DNA of 64,000 bases, taken from NCBI RefSeq assembly GCF_029953635.1, contig NZ_CP124543.1:434001-498000 (forward strand), given 5' to 3'. Positions 1 to 7,437 of the stretch are shown here, one piece after another. The position numbers were made by a program, and so were the translations under genes. This DNA is from Halotia branconii CENA392 (GTDB lineage: Bacteria; Cyanobacteriota; Cyanobacteriia; Cyanobacteriales; Nostocaceae). Below the pieces are notes generated by a model. It saw nothing but the letters and a program-made list of their open reading frames with translations, did no database searches and was not told where the DNA came from. Each line of letters begins with the position of its first letter. Positions within the stretch are counted from its first letter, which is position 1.

Positions 1-381
1 CAAGGAGATTCGCGGGCGATTCAGCCACTGGTAAATTTGATGGTTGATGCAGACTCTCAAGAACGTAGTTTAATTTTGGCAGCTTTAGCAGAAATCAACG
101 TTCGTATACTCAAACCGTTAAACCGGGCTTTAGCAATTTCAATGCAAGACGAAAGTCCACAAGTGCGGCAAAATGCTATTCGTGATCTGACTCGCGTGTA
201 TGACATGATGAGTCAAATGAACCAACTTTTGAGCCACGCCCTAGAAGACCCAGATGCTGAAGTGCAATCAACAGCAAAGTATGCTCTAAATCAGATGAAT
301 AAAATGCGTGGTTTGCTGACTCAACCAAGTCTACCGGAAGCTACTGAAACAGATATCTGGCAAGATGACGAAATCAGCTAA
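1..381 (+). CDS. HEAT-repeat protein, 5' truncated by window edge
   Basis: The frame is open from base 1, so this is the C-terminal 126 codons of a longer gene. The peptide is made of helical repeats of about 30 residues (for example RAIQPLVNLMVDADSQER and SPQVRQNAIRDLTRV) with the spacing of HEAT/PBS-lyase repeats, then an acidic tail. Such proteins act as protein-binding scaffolds; in cyanobacteria some are phycobilin lyases, but the distinguishing N-terminal part lies outside the window, so no specific role is assigned. Its stop overlaps by four bases the stop of the small convergent gene on the minus strand. Confidence 0.8.
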   Translation, partial: QGDSRAIQPLVNLMVDADSQERSLILAALAEINVRILKPLNRALAISMQDESPQVRQNAIRDLTRVYDMMSQMNQLLSHALEDPDAEVQSTAKYALNQMNKMRGLLTQPSLPEATETDIWQDDEIS

Positions 382-554
382 AGTTGCAATTGCAAGAAGA
401 GAACTACCCGTCCAACAATTCGCTTCCACAAGGGTCGAGTAGACCAATTTACCATATTAACTAATTGACTGCGCTCAAAACCAGTAATGAAAATAAATCC
501 GGTGAGCAAGATAATCGCACCCAGCCACACCAGAATGGTAGTGAGTAACTCCAT
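378..554 (-). CDS. small single-pass membrane protein, hypothetical
   Basis: About 58 residues starting at the ATG for MELLTTILVWLG. An upstream in-frame TTG at 566 is possible but less likely. Residues 1-25 form one hydrophobic segment, followed by a basic, aromatic tail containing WSTRPLWKRIVGR, which suggests an inner or thylakoid membrane protein with a cytoplasmic tail. No family is recognised. It converges on the HEAT-repeat gene with a four-base overlap. The membrane segment and the clean position between genes favour a real gene, but the small size keeps confidence moderate. Confidence 0.5.
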   Translation of the reverse strand: MELLTTILVWLGAIILLTGFIFITGFERSQLVNMVNWSTRPLWKRIVGRVVLFLQLQL

Positions 555-614
555 TGTGAAATACAATATCGTCAGCTATAGAATTTTAATCATCGCTTTT
601 TTAGAGGATACTCT

Positions 615-821
615 ATGACCATTTGGGTAAATGAGCAAATTGATCCGTCTGGCATGATTCATGCCTGTATTGCCTGTTGTGATGAGTCTCAAGCCAAAGA
701 TTGTCATGAATCTTTTCAACAAAATCTGACTGAAATTCAAAAATCAACTGGTTGGGTAGCACAATTGCGGACAGTCAATTCTTGGGATGAAGTTCCTGTT
801 AATGCTTTAAAACTTGATTGA
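615..821 (+). CDS. small hypothetical protein (68 aa)
   Basis: Starts at ATG 615, with a purine-rich GAGGATA box about nine bases upstream serving as ribosome binding site. The product is acidic and soluble, with three cysteines near residues 18-29 (ACIACCDESQAKDC) that could bind metal or form a disulfide. No family is recognised. The good ribosome binding site and compact placement between convergent neighbours support a real gene; nothing in the sequence indicates function. Confidence 0.55.
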   Translation: MTIWVNEQIDPSGMIHACIACCDESQAKDCHESFQQNLTEIQKSTGWVAQLRTVNSWDEVPVNALKLD

Positions 822-848
822 GTTTTTGTAGTATCGCTGCGATCGCTC

Positions 849-1229
849 TTACCGCATAATTGGACTACCATGATGATGAACCAAATACCACTTACCCCCC
901 AAAAGTTGAAATATATTCGTCGCCATTGATTGTGCTTCCATCTTTTTACCCCCAATGACTTGCAATAGATTTTCTCTTAGTACCACATAACCAGTGCGAT
1001 CGCTTACTTCTGTAGTAATTATATCGGTGTTAATTTCTATGTAAGCGGTACTTTTAAATATCTGTTCCCAAGAAATACGAATATCTTTCCAACCTCGTAT
1101 GACATTACGTCCTGGATGAATACAAAAACTACCAGTTCCTTGTGACCATACAGCACTCATAGCCTCAATATCTTTTTTTTCAAAAGCTCGATAAAAAGCT
1201 GTATTAGCGGCTAAAATTTCAGATGTCAT
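849..1229 (-). CDS. SnoaL/NTF2-like domain protein
   Basis: The 126-residue product matches the small cone-fold NTF2-like/SnoaL_3 family: an N-terminal helix with AANTAFYRAFEKKDIEAMSA, the W-x-G segment, the HPGRNVIRGWKDIRISWEQIF stretch, and a C-terminal beta strand ending WYLVHHHGSPI. Family members include ketosteroid isomerase relatives and small stress or ligand-binding proteins, and the substrate cannot be read from the sequence. Length is typical for a single-domain member. It is a stand-alone minus-strand gene. Confidence 0.85.
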   Translation of the reverse strand: MTSEILAANTAFYRAFEKKDIEAMSAVWSQGTGSFCIHPGRNVIRGWKDIRISWEQIFKSTAYIEINTDIITTEVSDRTGYVVLRENLLQVIGGKKMEAQSMATNIFQLLGGKWYLVHHHGSPIMR

Positions 1230-1321
1230 GGTAATAGTAAATCATAATCAGAGATTTATCTATTATCTAATAACTTTTTATTTTTCAATGAAGTTATTCA
1301 TACCGTTTTTCGTGAACGACA

Positions 1322-1354
1322 AGATCCTCGACTTCTTGAAGAAGTCGGGGATCT
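1322..1354. repeat. interspersed hairpin repeat, copy 1
   Basis: An inverted repeat with arms around AGATCC(T/C)CGACTTCTT and AAGAAGTCGGGGATCT, with one arm mismatch. Near-identical copies lie at 3331-3363 and 36827-36859; copies 1 and 2 share the upstream word GTGAAC. It lies just past the stop of the Rieske gene, so it may act as a terminator or mRNA-stabilising hairpin, although it lacks a clear T-run. Confidence 0.8.
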
Positions 1355-1372
1355 AAATCTCTGAGCCTCTAA

Positions 1373-2326
1373 TTACCAATCACGGTATAGTCTTTCTGCA
1401 TAAAACATAATTTCTTCATTTGGTAATCTAATTTGGGGTTTTTGCCGAGGATATAAACTTTCAACTGCACCTGTATCTTGTTCGATAACAGTGGCTCCGG
1501 CTTGTAAAAATGAATTTTTAAACAGTAATTTCATTATAGGATTATTAAGTTTGGCATACATCAAAATAAAAGTTTTGGTGCTTTTTTCCGTTTCTGGATA
1601 AAGAACATGAGTCTGAGCAATTTCAGCAATTGGTGTTTTGGCAAAAAAAACTGTAGTTGAAGGAAAAGCGTATTCGAGCGTGTTATTAAGTTTTTTAGGA
1701 AATATACCCAAAACAGGGTTTTTGATAATTTCTTTTAATGTGTTTTTAGAGCGTTTTAATTCTTGTTCGACTTTGGCATAGTATCCTTTTTCTTCAAAAG
1801 ACGTGACATTACAATATGTGATTTTAAACATTTCTTTATGAGTACCGTTTTGGTGATTGTAGTCATAGTTAACCATTAGGTTACTTAAAAAATCACCCTG
1901 AATACTCTTTTCTCCAGTTACTCCAATTAATTCGTAGTTATCTGCAATTTTCTCATACAAATCTGGAATGGGTAATCTTGGCTCAAAGCCGCCATAAGTC
2001 CAAATACAATCATTACTAACAATTATTTCTAACGGTTTAGCAATTGGCTGGTTATCTTGTTTATCGTTGTGATAAAGTCTACCTTTGCCATCAAACTCTA
2101 ATGCATGAAAAGGGCAAGTAATAGTATCTCTTTCTTGGCAAATCCACCCCGATGATAAAGGGGCTTGCATGTGTGGACAAATATTATTCAGAGCAAATAT
2201 TTCACCTTTTTGGTTTTGCCAAAGTACATAATCTTGACTATTTAAAGTGATTTTATGGGGTTTATTTACTTTCAGCATTGATCTGTGAGCAATTAACCAA
2301 GGTGCGCCAGGTAAAATTGATTTCAT
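1373..2326 (-). CDS. Rieske [2Fe-2S] non-heme iron oxygenase, alpha-subunit type
   Basis: The 317-residue product has a Rieske cluster site at C50-P-H52 and C71-P-F-H74, and a catalytic-domain signature D155-x-x-H158-x-x-x-x-H163 for the mononuclear iron. This is the architecture of ring-hydroxylating oxygenase alpha subunits (family knowledge); related cyanobacterial and plastid enzymes act on chlorophyll catabolites, carotenoids or other lipophilic substrates, and the substrate here is unknown. It is transcribed divergently from a TetR gene with a 22-bp palindrome between them, so control by that TetR is a reasonable inference. No reductase gene is adjacent. Confidence 0.9.
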   Translation of the reverse strand: MKSILPGAPWLIAHRSMLKVNKPHKITLNSQDYVLWQNQKGEIFALNNICPHMQAPLSSGWICQERDTITCPFHALEFDGKGRLYHNDKQDNQPIAKPLEIIVSNDCIWTYGGFEPRLPIPDLYEKIADNYELIGVTGEKSIQGDFLSNLMVNYDYNHQNGTHKEMFKITYCNVTSFEEKGYYAKVEQELKRSKNTLKEIIKNPVLGIFPKKLNNTLEYAFPSTTVFFAKTPIAEIAQTHVLYPETEKSTKTFILMYAKLNNPIMKLLFKNSFLQAGATVIEQDTGAVESLYPRQKPQIRLPNEEIMFYAERLYRDW

Positions 2327-2385
2327 TTTGACTCCAAAAGTTCTAAATTATTTGATTTATGAAAGATTTCAATGATAAGTTAGTT

Positions 2386-2442
2386 GTTTGTAGTAAGGAC
2401 TTTAGTCCTTATTTTCTCAATGCTAAATACTCACTACAAACC
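2386..2442. repeat. interspersed GTAGTAAGGACTTTAGTCC repeat, copy 1
   Basis: Contains TTGTAGTAAGGACTTTAGTC and, 30 bases later, the partly inverted ACTCACTACAAAC. Related copies lie at 11337-11399 and 22989-23043, all between genes. The stem contains the nested palindrome GGACTTTAGTCC. Probably a small dispersed repeat or MITE. Confidence 0.7.
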
Positions 2443-2506
2443 CGAAAAACTAGCTTATAAAACTACTTAATACGGTTTGGCTGCTGCTTAGTTGCATTAT
2501 TGAGCT

Positions 2507-2528
2507 AAAAATTAGTTAACTAATTTTT
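2507..2528. promoter_or_regulatory. perfect palindrome, candidate TetR operator
   Basis: A 22-bp perfect palindrome centred on AATTAGTTAACTAATT, followed directly by a short GTTA direct repeat (TTAGTTAGTTAGTTATT). It lies about 100 bp upstream of the TetR start and 180 bp upstream of the divergent Rieske start. TetR proteins usually bind 15-20 bp palindromes in such divergent intergenic regions; binding here is inferred. A half-related word, TTTTTAGTTAAGA, occurs at 2586-2598, nearer the tetR start. Confidence 0.6.
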
Positions 2529-2624
2529 TAGTTAGTTAGTTATTAATTTAATCAATCTCATCTGATATGTCAACTACTAACCAAATTTTTAGTTAAGATG
2601 TTCTCGTTATGATGATGGAAAAAC

Positions 2625-3296
2625 GTGGGTCGTTCAATACAGTCAAAACTCTCATCTAAAAAACCGCGTCAGGTGCGTGATGCGGAGGCGACGAAAAAAC
2701 AGATTTTGGATGCAGCAGAAGCAGAGTTCGCCAAAAATGGATTAAATGGGGCGCGAACAGAGGCGATCGCCAAAGGTGCAGGTGTCACCACAGCAATGAT
2801 TTACTACTACTTCGAGAGCAAGGAAGGATTATATCAAGCTGTTTTGCAACGTCCGGCGCTGGAAATGCACGAGGGGTTTGAGCAGCTAAATCTAGATCAG
2901 TTTCCACCAGAAGAAGCCTTAAAGATATTGGTAAAAGAAGCGATCGCCTACGAAGCAGCTCATCCGTACCGAGGAATGCTTTGGTTTCAAGAAGCCAACC
3001 AAAATCAGGGAAAGTATTTTAAATTAGGGAATTGGCAAGAAAATTTTGCCTATCTCATCAAAATTTTAGAGCGAGGTATGTTAGAGGGCTGTTTTCGTCA
3101 AATTGATCCGTTTCTTACCACTCTCCATATTATTGGGATTTGTAACTTATACTTCAATGCTTACGAAAACATCAAACATACTAGACCTGATTTGCAACTA
3201 TTGAGTCCAGAAATGATTGAGCAGCATACTCAAGCAGCGATTAATTTCATTTTGGCTGGAGTCCGAAATAATAGTAACGCTGTGCGTAATTCGTAA
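2625..3296 (+). CDS. TetR/AcrR family transcriptional regulator
   Basis: The 223-residue product has an N-terminal TetR DNA-binding domain at about residues 17-65: ATKKQILDAAEAEFAKNG, then EAIAKGAGVTTAMIYYYFES with the usual recognition helix and K-E-G-L-Y-Q motif. A helical ligand-binding domain follows. The start chosen is GTG 2625, because the ATGs at 2609, 2612 and 2615 are out of frame. It is divergent from the Rieske oxygenase and probably represses it and itself through the palindrome between them. The ligand is unknown. Confidence 0.93.
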   Translation: MGRSIQSKLSSKKPRQVRDAEATKKQILDAAEAEFAKNGLNGARTEAIAKGAGVTTAMIYYYFESKEGLYQAVLQRPALEMHEGFEQLNLDQFPPEEALKILVKEAIAYEAAHPYRGMLWFQEANQNQGKYFKLGNWQENFAYLIKILERGMLEGCFRQIDPFLTTLHIIGICNLYFNAYENIKHTRPDLQLLSPEMIEQHTQAAINFILAGVRNNSNAVRNS

Positions 3297-3330
3297 TAAT
3301 ATAGCAGTCCTGAATCATTCGTGAACAACA

Positions 3331-3363
3331 AGATCCCCGACTTCTCAAAGAAGTCGGGGATCT
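3331..3363. repeat. interspersed hairpin repeat, copy 2
   Basis: The arms AGATCCCCGACTTCT and AGAAGTCGGGGATCT are perfect inverted repeats separated by CAA. It lies 35 bp after the tetR stop, and the shared upstream word GTGAACAACA resembles copy 1. It may work as a 3'-end hairpin of tetR mRNA. Confidence 0.8.
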
Positions 3364-3428
3364 GAGCTTCTCAATTGTCACAAGTCCTAATTCGTTACGC
3401 GTTGTTTCTTTTCGTTGTGGTGTGCTAG

Positions 3429-4052
3429 TTAGCCACAAACAAGTCCTAATAAATAAGGATAAGCGTAGGAATTTGCAGCCAGTAATTTTGAACCCTGATA
3501 AGTTTTGAGTATTAAATTAGCTGTTGCTTTGAGGTTGTCCATTAGCAGGTTATCTTTGCCAAAGGCTTCAAATGCAAGGCTCCACCAAGTATTACTCTGA
3601 ATTGTTAGATTAGTAATTTCTACATTACAACCATTATCGTTAGATTCATTAGTCACAACTTGTTGTACTGAAAGGTCAGATGAAACTTTATAAGATTGGG
3701 AATAGCGAACCTTGTGGACATTTATCCAAGTTGAATTTTCTAAAACCATTGCAGGTTGAAAACTTTCTCCTGTGGGATCATTGCACATCCACTTAGCCCA
3801 TTTTTCAACCTTGCCTTCTGCATATTGTCCTAAACGTACTTCACCAAACTCTGCTTTGCGCCATTTGATCTCTAGTCGTCCTTGCCGCAGCTTGATTCCT
3901 AAATAATCACACTTTGGAGCATAGAGATACTGATCTTCCCGTTCTTCTGGCGGTTGCATTCGGTCAATCAGACAATTTTGCTGAAACCAAATTTTAATGT
4001 CGGTTGGTATCGTACCAGGGTAAAACCAGCGTAATTCGTTAGTTGTAAGCAT
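3429..4052 (-). CDS. hypothetical protein (207 aa)
   Basis: No family recognised. The product is soluble, with alternating strands such as LGIKLRQGRLEIKWRKAEFGEVRLG and ATANLILKTYQGSKLLAANSYAYPYLLGLVCG, and many Trp and Tyr residues. It has no signal peptide and no membrane segment. The strand pattern with basic residues (IKLRQGRLEIKWRK) recalls CYTH-like or lipid-binding barrels, but no catalytic motif can be confirmed. It starts at ATG 4052 and stands alone. Confidence 0.7.
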   Translation of the reverse strand: MLTTNELRWFYPGTIPTDIKIWFQQNCLIDRMQPPEEREDQYLYAPKCDYLGIKLRQGRLEIKWRKAEFGEVRLGQYAEGKVEKWAKWMCNDPTGESFQPAMVLENSTWINVHKVRYSQSYKVSSDLSVQQVVTNESNDNGCNVEITNLTIQSNTWWSLAFEAFGKDNLLMDNLKATANLILKTYQGSKLLAANSYAYPYLLGLVCG

Positions 4053-4063
4053 AAATTTACTTG

Positions 4064-4220
4064 ACTAGGGGCTAGGGACTAGGGACTAGAAGCTAGGGGC
4101 TAGAGTAGTGTATTACATCCATATAAATTAAGACTAGTTGTTATTTTTCCTGCCTCCCCTGCTTCCCTTGCTTCCCCTGCCTCCCCTGCCTCCCCTGCTT
4201 CCCCCGCCTCCCCTGCTCCT
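4064..4220. repeat. short tandem repeats (GGGACTAG and CCCCTGCTT/CCT types)
   Basis: Two heptad-type tandem repeat blocks: GGGGCTAGGGACTAGGGACT around 4069-4105, and a pyrimidine-rich block of CCCTGCCTC/CCCTGCTTC units at about 4149-4220. Such repeats are common between genes in filamentous cyanobacteria. The block fills most of the gap upstream of the PsbP-like gene. Confidence 0.85.
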
Positions 4221-4310
4221 CTTTCTACCCCAGTTCCCCATTTGATGGGACAATGTAAACGATAAATTACACTTGCTTTTTATTGCTCCAGCCTAAAGGA
4301 ATTTGTAGAA

Positions 4311-4856
4311 ATGTGGAAACAAATTGCGTTGACTTTGCTATTAGTGTTAAGCCTCTGCTTGAGTAATCCTGGTGTCGCTGCTGCGTCTGGATTTAATAGC
4401 TTTGTAGATACTACTGATGGCTATGAGTTTTTATACCCTAATGGCTGGTTACAGGTAAAAGTTGCCAACGGCCCCGATGTGGTGTTCCACGATTTAATTG
4501 AGGTATCTGAAAATGTGTCTGTGGTTATTAGTGCTGTTCCAGATGACAAAACTTTGACAGAACTAGGAACACCAACAGAAGTAGGATATAAGCTGGGAAA
4601 AGCTGCTCTTGCTCCTCCTGACTCTGGTCGCTCAGCTGAATTAGTCAACGCTGTAAAGAAAGAATCTGATGGTAAAACCTATTACATTCTGGAGTATTTG
4701 GTGAAACTTCCCAACCGGGAACAACGACACAATGTAGCTAACGTCGCTGTCAGCCGTGGTAAACTTTTCACCTTCAACGCCTCAATTCCTGAGAGACGTT
4801 GGCAGAGAGTCCAACGGATGATGGAAGAGGTTGTAAATTCTTTTTCAGTGTATTAG
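4311..4856 (+). CDS. PsbP domain-containing protein (CyanoP-like)
   Basis: The 181-residue product has an N-terminal hydrophobic signal (residues 1-25, ending PGVAAASG) and then a PsbP fold: FVDTTDGYEFLYPNGWLQV, VVFHDLIEVSENVSVVIS, LGTPTEVGYKLGKAAL and YILEYLV...RHNVANVAVSRGKLFTFNAS. PsbP-family proteins sit on the lumenal side of photosystem II and help assemble or stabilise the oxygen-evolving complex (family knowledge). Typical CyanoP is a lipoprotein; here the only early cysteine is in LSLC, a poor lipobox, so signal peptidase I processing after AAA is equally likely. maf follows about 40 bp downstream on the same strand. Confidence 0.9.
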   Translation: MWKQIALTLLLVLSLCLSNPGVAAASGFNSFVDTTDGYEFLYPNGWLQVKVANGPDVVFHDLIEVSENVSVVISAVPDDKTLTELGTPTEVGYKLGKAALAPPDSGRSAELVNAVKKESDGKTYYILEYLVKLPNREQRHNVANVAVSRGKLFTFNASIPERRWQRVQRMMEEVVNSFSVY

Positions 4857-4896
4857 TTAAAAATCAATAGTTAAGGATATTAGTTTTCTTACCCCT

Positions 4897-5490
4897 ATGG
4901 TCATTCCACCTTTTGTACTTGCTTCTGCTTCCCCAGCGCGACGACGCTTGCTACAAACTGTTGGTATTGAGCCGATAGTTAAACCTAGTGATTTTGATGA
5001 GTCACAAATTCAACTTAGTGAACCTGCACAGTTGGTGCAAATTTTAGCCCAACGCAAAGCTGAAACTGTAGTTACCCAGTTTGAATCAGCTTTGATTATG
5101 GGTTGTGATTCAGTTTTGGCTCTTAATGGTGAGATTTATGGTAAACCAGCGGATGCTTGTGATGCGATCGCCCGCTGGCAGTTGATGCAAGGTAACTTTG
5201 GCGATCTTTATACAGGTCATGTGTTAATTGACACTTTGCAAAACCAGACTTTAGTCAAGTGTCAAGTGACAAGAGTTTACTTTGCTCAAATGAGCGATCG
5301 CGCGATTCAAGCTTATGTCGCTACAGGTGAACCCCTCAATTGTGCTGGTGCTTTTGCTCTTGAAGGTTTTGGCAGCTTATTTGTAGAAAAAATTACAGGT
5401 TGTCACAGCAACGTGATTGGACTCAGTTTACCCTTACTGCGGCAAATGTTGGCAGAACTGGGATACGATGTCACTGATTATTGGCAGTAG
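4897..5490 (+). CDS. maf: Maf-like nucleoside triphosphate pyrophosphatase
   Basis: The 197-residue product carries the Maf signature near the N-terminus ([16 protein letters not shown]), the FDES segment, LAQRKAETV, and the D-x-V/G-K region [17 protein letters not shown]. These house-cleaning enzymes hydrolyse non-canonical or modified nucleotides to the monophosphate (family knowledge). Length is normal. It follows the PsbP-like gene closely on the same strand and may be co-transcribed. Confidence 0.95.
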   Translation: MVIPPFVLASASPARRRLLQTVGIEPIVKPSDFDESQIQLSEPAQLVQILAQRKAETVVTQFESALIMGCDSVLALNGEIYGKPADACDAIARWQLMQGNFGDLYTGHVLIDTLQNQTLVKCQVTRVYFAQMSDRAIQAYVATGEPLNCAGAFALEGFGSLFVEKITGCHSNVIGLSLPLLRQMLAELGYDVTDYWQ

Positions 5491-5677
5491 TCCCTAATTC
5501 TAGTAACATCCGTCTTTGTTAGAGACTCACATTGTTAGAGGATGTTTGAAAGGTCATAAGGGAATAGGATTTTCTTGTTTCCCCCTTGTGAAAGCTGCGG
5601 TGTACACACAAGTCTTTTAGAGTTAGTCGATACATTCACAATGTCAAGTGATATCATGTCCGGATAATCGCTTACGA

Positions 5678-6250
5678 TTAAACTCCAATCTGAAGCCACC
5701 AATGAAAACCAGTTAACCCACGAATTAAATCTTGCTGTTGAAGTAAAGACTGACAGCGATGAAATAAAATATTCTCCAAATCATTGAGTGAGTTAAACGA
5801 TTGATTAGCGATTGGTTCGTCCACCAAAGTCCACAACCTTTCTGCCGGCTGTAACTCAGGTGAGTGAGAAGGCAAAAATGTTAAATGTAGTCCTTCAGGA
5901 ATCTGTAAATTTTTACTGGTATGCCAGCCAGCACGGTCAACAGCTAATAAAATGTGTTTATTTTTACCTAATCCAAATTCACGAGCAAAATCAGCCAAAA
6001 CCTGATTAAACAATTCTGTGTTCACGTAAGGCAGAATCCACCAATAGCTCTCTCCTGTTTTGGGATGTACAAAAGCATACAACCATAACCATTTAAACCG
6101 CCAATGGACATCAGCAATTGGTGTTTCTCCTTCAGGTACATACACTCGTCGCAAAATCGGTTTGAGTCCTAAACGATGTTCATCTTCACACCACAACTGA
6201 ACTTCTGCATCTGGATAGATAGTTTGGAGTTGTTTTACTTGTGTCGCTAG
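5678..6250 (-). CDS. IS630 transposase, DDE part (orfB)
   Basis: This frame is open from the A8 run at 6251-6258 to a stop at 5678. It encodes the RNase H-like catalytic domain, with first acidic site in LWCEDEHRLGLKP, second in LLAVDRAGWHTS and the glutamate region LPSHSPELQPAERLWTL. Before the internal ATG at 6196 the frame reads KLATQVKQLQTIYPDAEVQL, continuous in sense with orfA, so the functional product is probably an orfA-orfB fusion made by -1 slippage on A8. Confidence 0.85.
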   Translation of the reverse strand, partial: LATQVKQLQTIYPDAEVQLWCEDEHRLGLKPILRRVYVPEGETPIADVHWRFKWLWLYAFVHPKTGESYWWILPYVNTELFNQVLADFAREFGLGKNKHILLAVDRAGWHTSKNLQIPEGLHLTFLPSHSPELQPAERLWTLVDEPIANQSFNSLNDLENILFHRCQSLLQQQDLIRGLTGFHWWLQIGV

Positions 6251-6738
6251 TTTTTTTTCCAGGCTTCTTGCTCAAAATGATCGCTTTTAGTGTGAGACGG
6301 GCGAGGTACTCTGAGTCTAAAAGTCATCTGCCGTAATATCTCCCATCCCCTCTGTCGGCTGATCTGATTTCCTGTGACTTCAGTTAGCCAGTCTGCTACC
6401 TTTCGACCGTTCCATAGCCCTCCATCTGGTGCTTTCTCTTGTAATGCCTGCCATAACTGTGCTTGTTGCATATCATCCACTACAGGCTGTTTACCTTGGT
6501 TTAACTGCCTGCGATCGCCTAAGTATCCCACTCCAAATTCGTTGTATCTTTTTACCAATCCGTATATCCATGTTTTGCTGTAGCCTGTTATTTCCTCTAC
6601 TTCTTCCGTTTTTTTACCTTGTGCTACTAACCAAATAATCTGATACTGACGGCTTTCTATGCCATCTTTAGCTTGACGATAACGTTTTTCTAGCTCTTCA
6701 ATACTTAAATGTTTGGCTACACTAATTCGTTTTGGCAT
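6247..6738 (-). CDS. IS630 transposase, helix-turn-helix part (orfA)
   Basis: Residues 1-163: N-terminal paired HTH motifs (LSIEELEKRYRQAKDGIESR, then VEEITGYSKTWIYGLVKRYNEFG and the winged-helix piece LTEVTGNQISRQRGWEILRQM), ending EQEAWKKN. The stop codon comes directly after the eight-A run; a -1 shift there reads KKKLATQVK into orfB. HTH plus DDE organisation is that of IS630/Tc1-mariner transposases. Confidence 0.88.
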   Translation of the reverse strand: MPKRISVAKHLSIEELEKRYRQAKDGIESRQYQIIWLVAQGKKTEEVEEITGYSKTWIYGLVKRYNEFGVGYLGDRRQLNQGKQPVVDDMQQAQLWQALQEKAPDGGLWNGRKVADWLTEVTGNQISRQRGWEILRQMTFRLRVPRPSHTKSDHFEQEAWKKN

Positions 6739-6796
6739 GACTCATCTTTGCGCTCCCTGCTTTTATCGTAAGCGATTATCCGGACATGATATGATG

Positions 6797-6987
6797 CATT
6801 CACAATGTCAGGCAAGCAGTTAGTAAAATTTATTGAGTTTTTAAAAACATTCACAATGTCAAGTGATGCATTCACAATGTCAGGCAATGCATTAACAATG
6901 TCAAGCTATACATTCACACTGTCAGGCGATACATTCACAATGTCAGGCAATGCATTCACAATGTCAAGCTATACATTCACAATGTCG
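6797..6987. repeat. 21-bp tandem repeats, CATTCACAATGTCA core
   Basis: Cores at 6848, 6869, 6890, 6911, 6932, 6953 and 6974 recur with an exact 21-bp period (two helical turns), with a further core at 6797 and one on the other side of the IS630 at 5633. The linkers alternate AGC/GGC plus TATA or AATG. The phasing suggests protein binding sites on one DNA face: transposase sites or replication iterons. The frame reading MSGNAFTMSSYTF across it is a repeat artefact. Confidence 0.8.
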
Positions 6988-7055
6988 ATGCAGCAACTTG
7001 TGTGTACACCGTAGCCTTGTGAAAGAGGAGCCAGTGCGTTGGGCGGGCAATGCCC

Positions 7056-7085
7056 TTATTTTAATTGGACACTAGCGAAAACAGA
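7056..7085 (-). other. relic copy of the rep gene 3' end
   Basis: Read on the minus strand this gives SVFASVQLK and a stop, nearly the same as the last residues of the replication protein (AVFASVQFK and stop, 7438-7466). Bases 7055-7084 and 7434-7465 align over about 30 positions with few differences. It suggests a partial duplication or remains of a second rep copy. Confidence 0.5.
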
Positions 7086-7090
7086 ACTGT

Positions 7091-7163
7091 AGGTTGGGTT
7101 GACGTAAGGAAACCCAACAAAGCAACGTAAATGTTGGGTTGCGCTATGCTTAACCCAACCTAC
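7091..7163. repeat. GTAGGTTGGGTT inverted repeat
   Basis: Starts GTAGGTTGGGTTGACG and ends AACCCAACCTAC, with internal AACCCAAC and GTTGGGTT words, so it can fold into a long hairpin. This type of dispersed non-coding repeat is common in cyanobacteria. No gene is contained. Confidence 0.8.
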
Positions 7164-7195
7164 TGGTTCATCGCATAAAATTTGATTGGTTAACT

Positions 7196-7278
7196 CATTT
7201 TTAGTTTTTCTTTACTTTGCGTTCTCTGCGTCCTTTGCGGTTCGTTCTTCTAACCCTCAAAATTAATGGGACAGACCA
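7196..7278. repeat. dispersed repeat (CTTTGCGTTCTCTGCGTC type)
   Basis: Contains TACTTTGCGTTCTCTGCGTC, then GGTTCGTTCTTCTAACCCTC and AAAATTAATGGGACAG. An inverted-orientation relative spans about 48693-48775, with shorter relatives near 12290-12335 and 31365-31405. Non-coding; fills the gap 3' of rep together with CCCTAGT tandem units at 7417-7436. Confidence 0.7.
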
Positions 7279-7437
7279 CTACTAGCATGACAAGCTTAAA
7301 ATGTTGGGTAAAGCGATCGCTAAAATTTGATGATTTAGAGATTTTACAGATTCAATCAACCCAGCAAATTAAGCTTGTCGCGCCACTACTATAAGTTCTA
7401 TTTTGGGTTTGAAAACAGTCCCTAGTCCCTAGTCCCT

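Larger units (their letters stand above)
5654..6789 (-). mobile_element. IS630-family insertion sequence (1136 bp)
   Basis: Perfect terminal inverted repeats of at least 24 bases start TCATGTCCGGATAATCGC at 5654 and mirror at 6789. TA dinucleotides at 5652-5653 and 6790-6791 match the TA target duplication typical of IS630. It carries an HTH frame and a DDE frame joined by an A8 slip site. It is inserted within the 21-bp repeat tract of the surrounding element. Ends and frames appear intact, so it may be active. Confidence 0.9.
5595..7014. mobile_element. terminal-inverted-repeat element (MITE-like) interrupted by IS630
   Basis: The outer ends are CTGCGGTGTACACACAAGT (5595-5613) and its inverse ACTTGTGTGTACACCGTAG (6996-7014), with one mismatch. 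The element is flanked on both sides by the same 11 bases, CCTTGTGAAAG (5584-5594 and 7015-7025), as expected of a target-site duplication. Without the internal IS630 it would be about 280 bp, non-coding and filled with 21-bp repeats. The family is not recognised; the TGTACA-type tips and internal repeats resemble ends bound by Mu/Tn7-class transposases, but an 11-bp duplication does not fit that class. Confidence 0.65.

Noticed and set aside
6805..7014. 69-codon frame with MSGNAFTMSSYTF repeats
   Set aside because: It is read across the 21-bp tandem repeats, has no ribosome binding site and starts inside the repeat element.
5595..7014. Tn7-like or CAST transposon ends (TGTACA tips with repeated binding sites)
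   Set aside because: The flanking duplication appears to be 11 bp, not 5 bp, and no TnsB/TnsC/TniQ or Cas12k gene is present; the likeness may be superficial.
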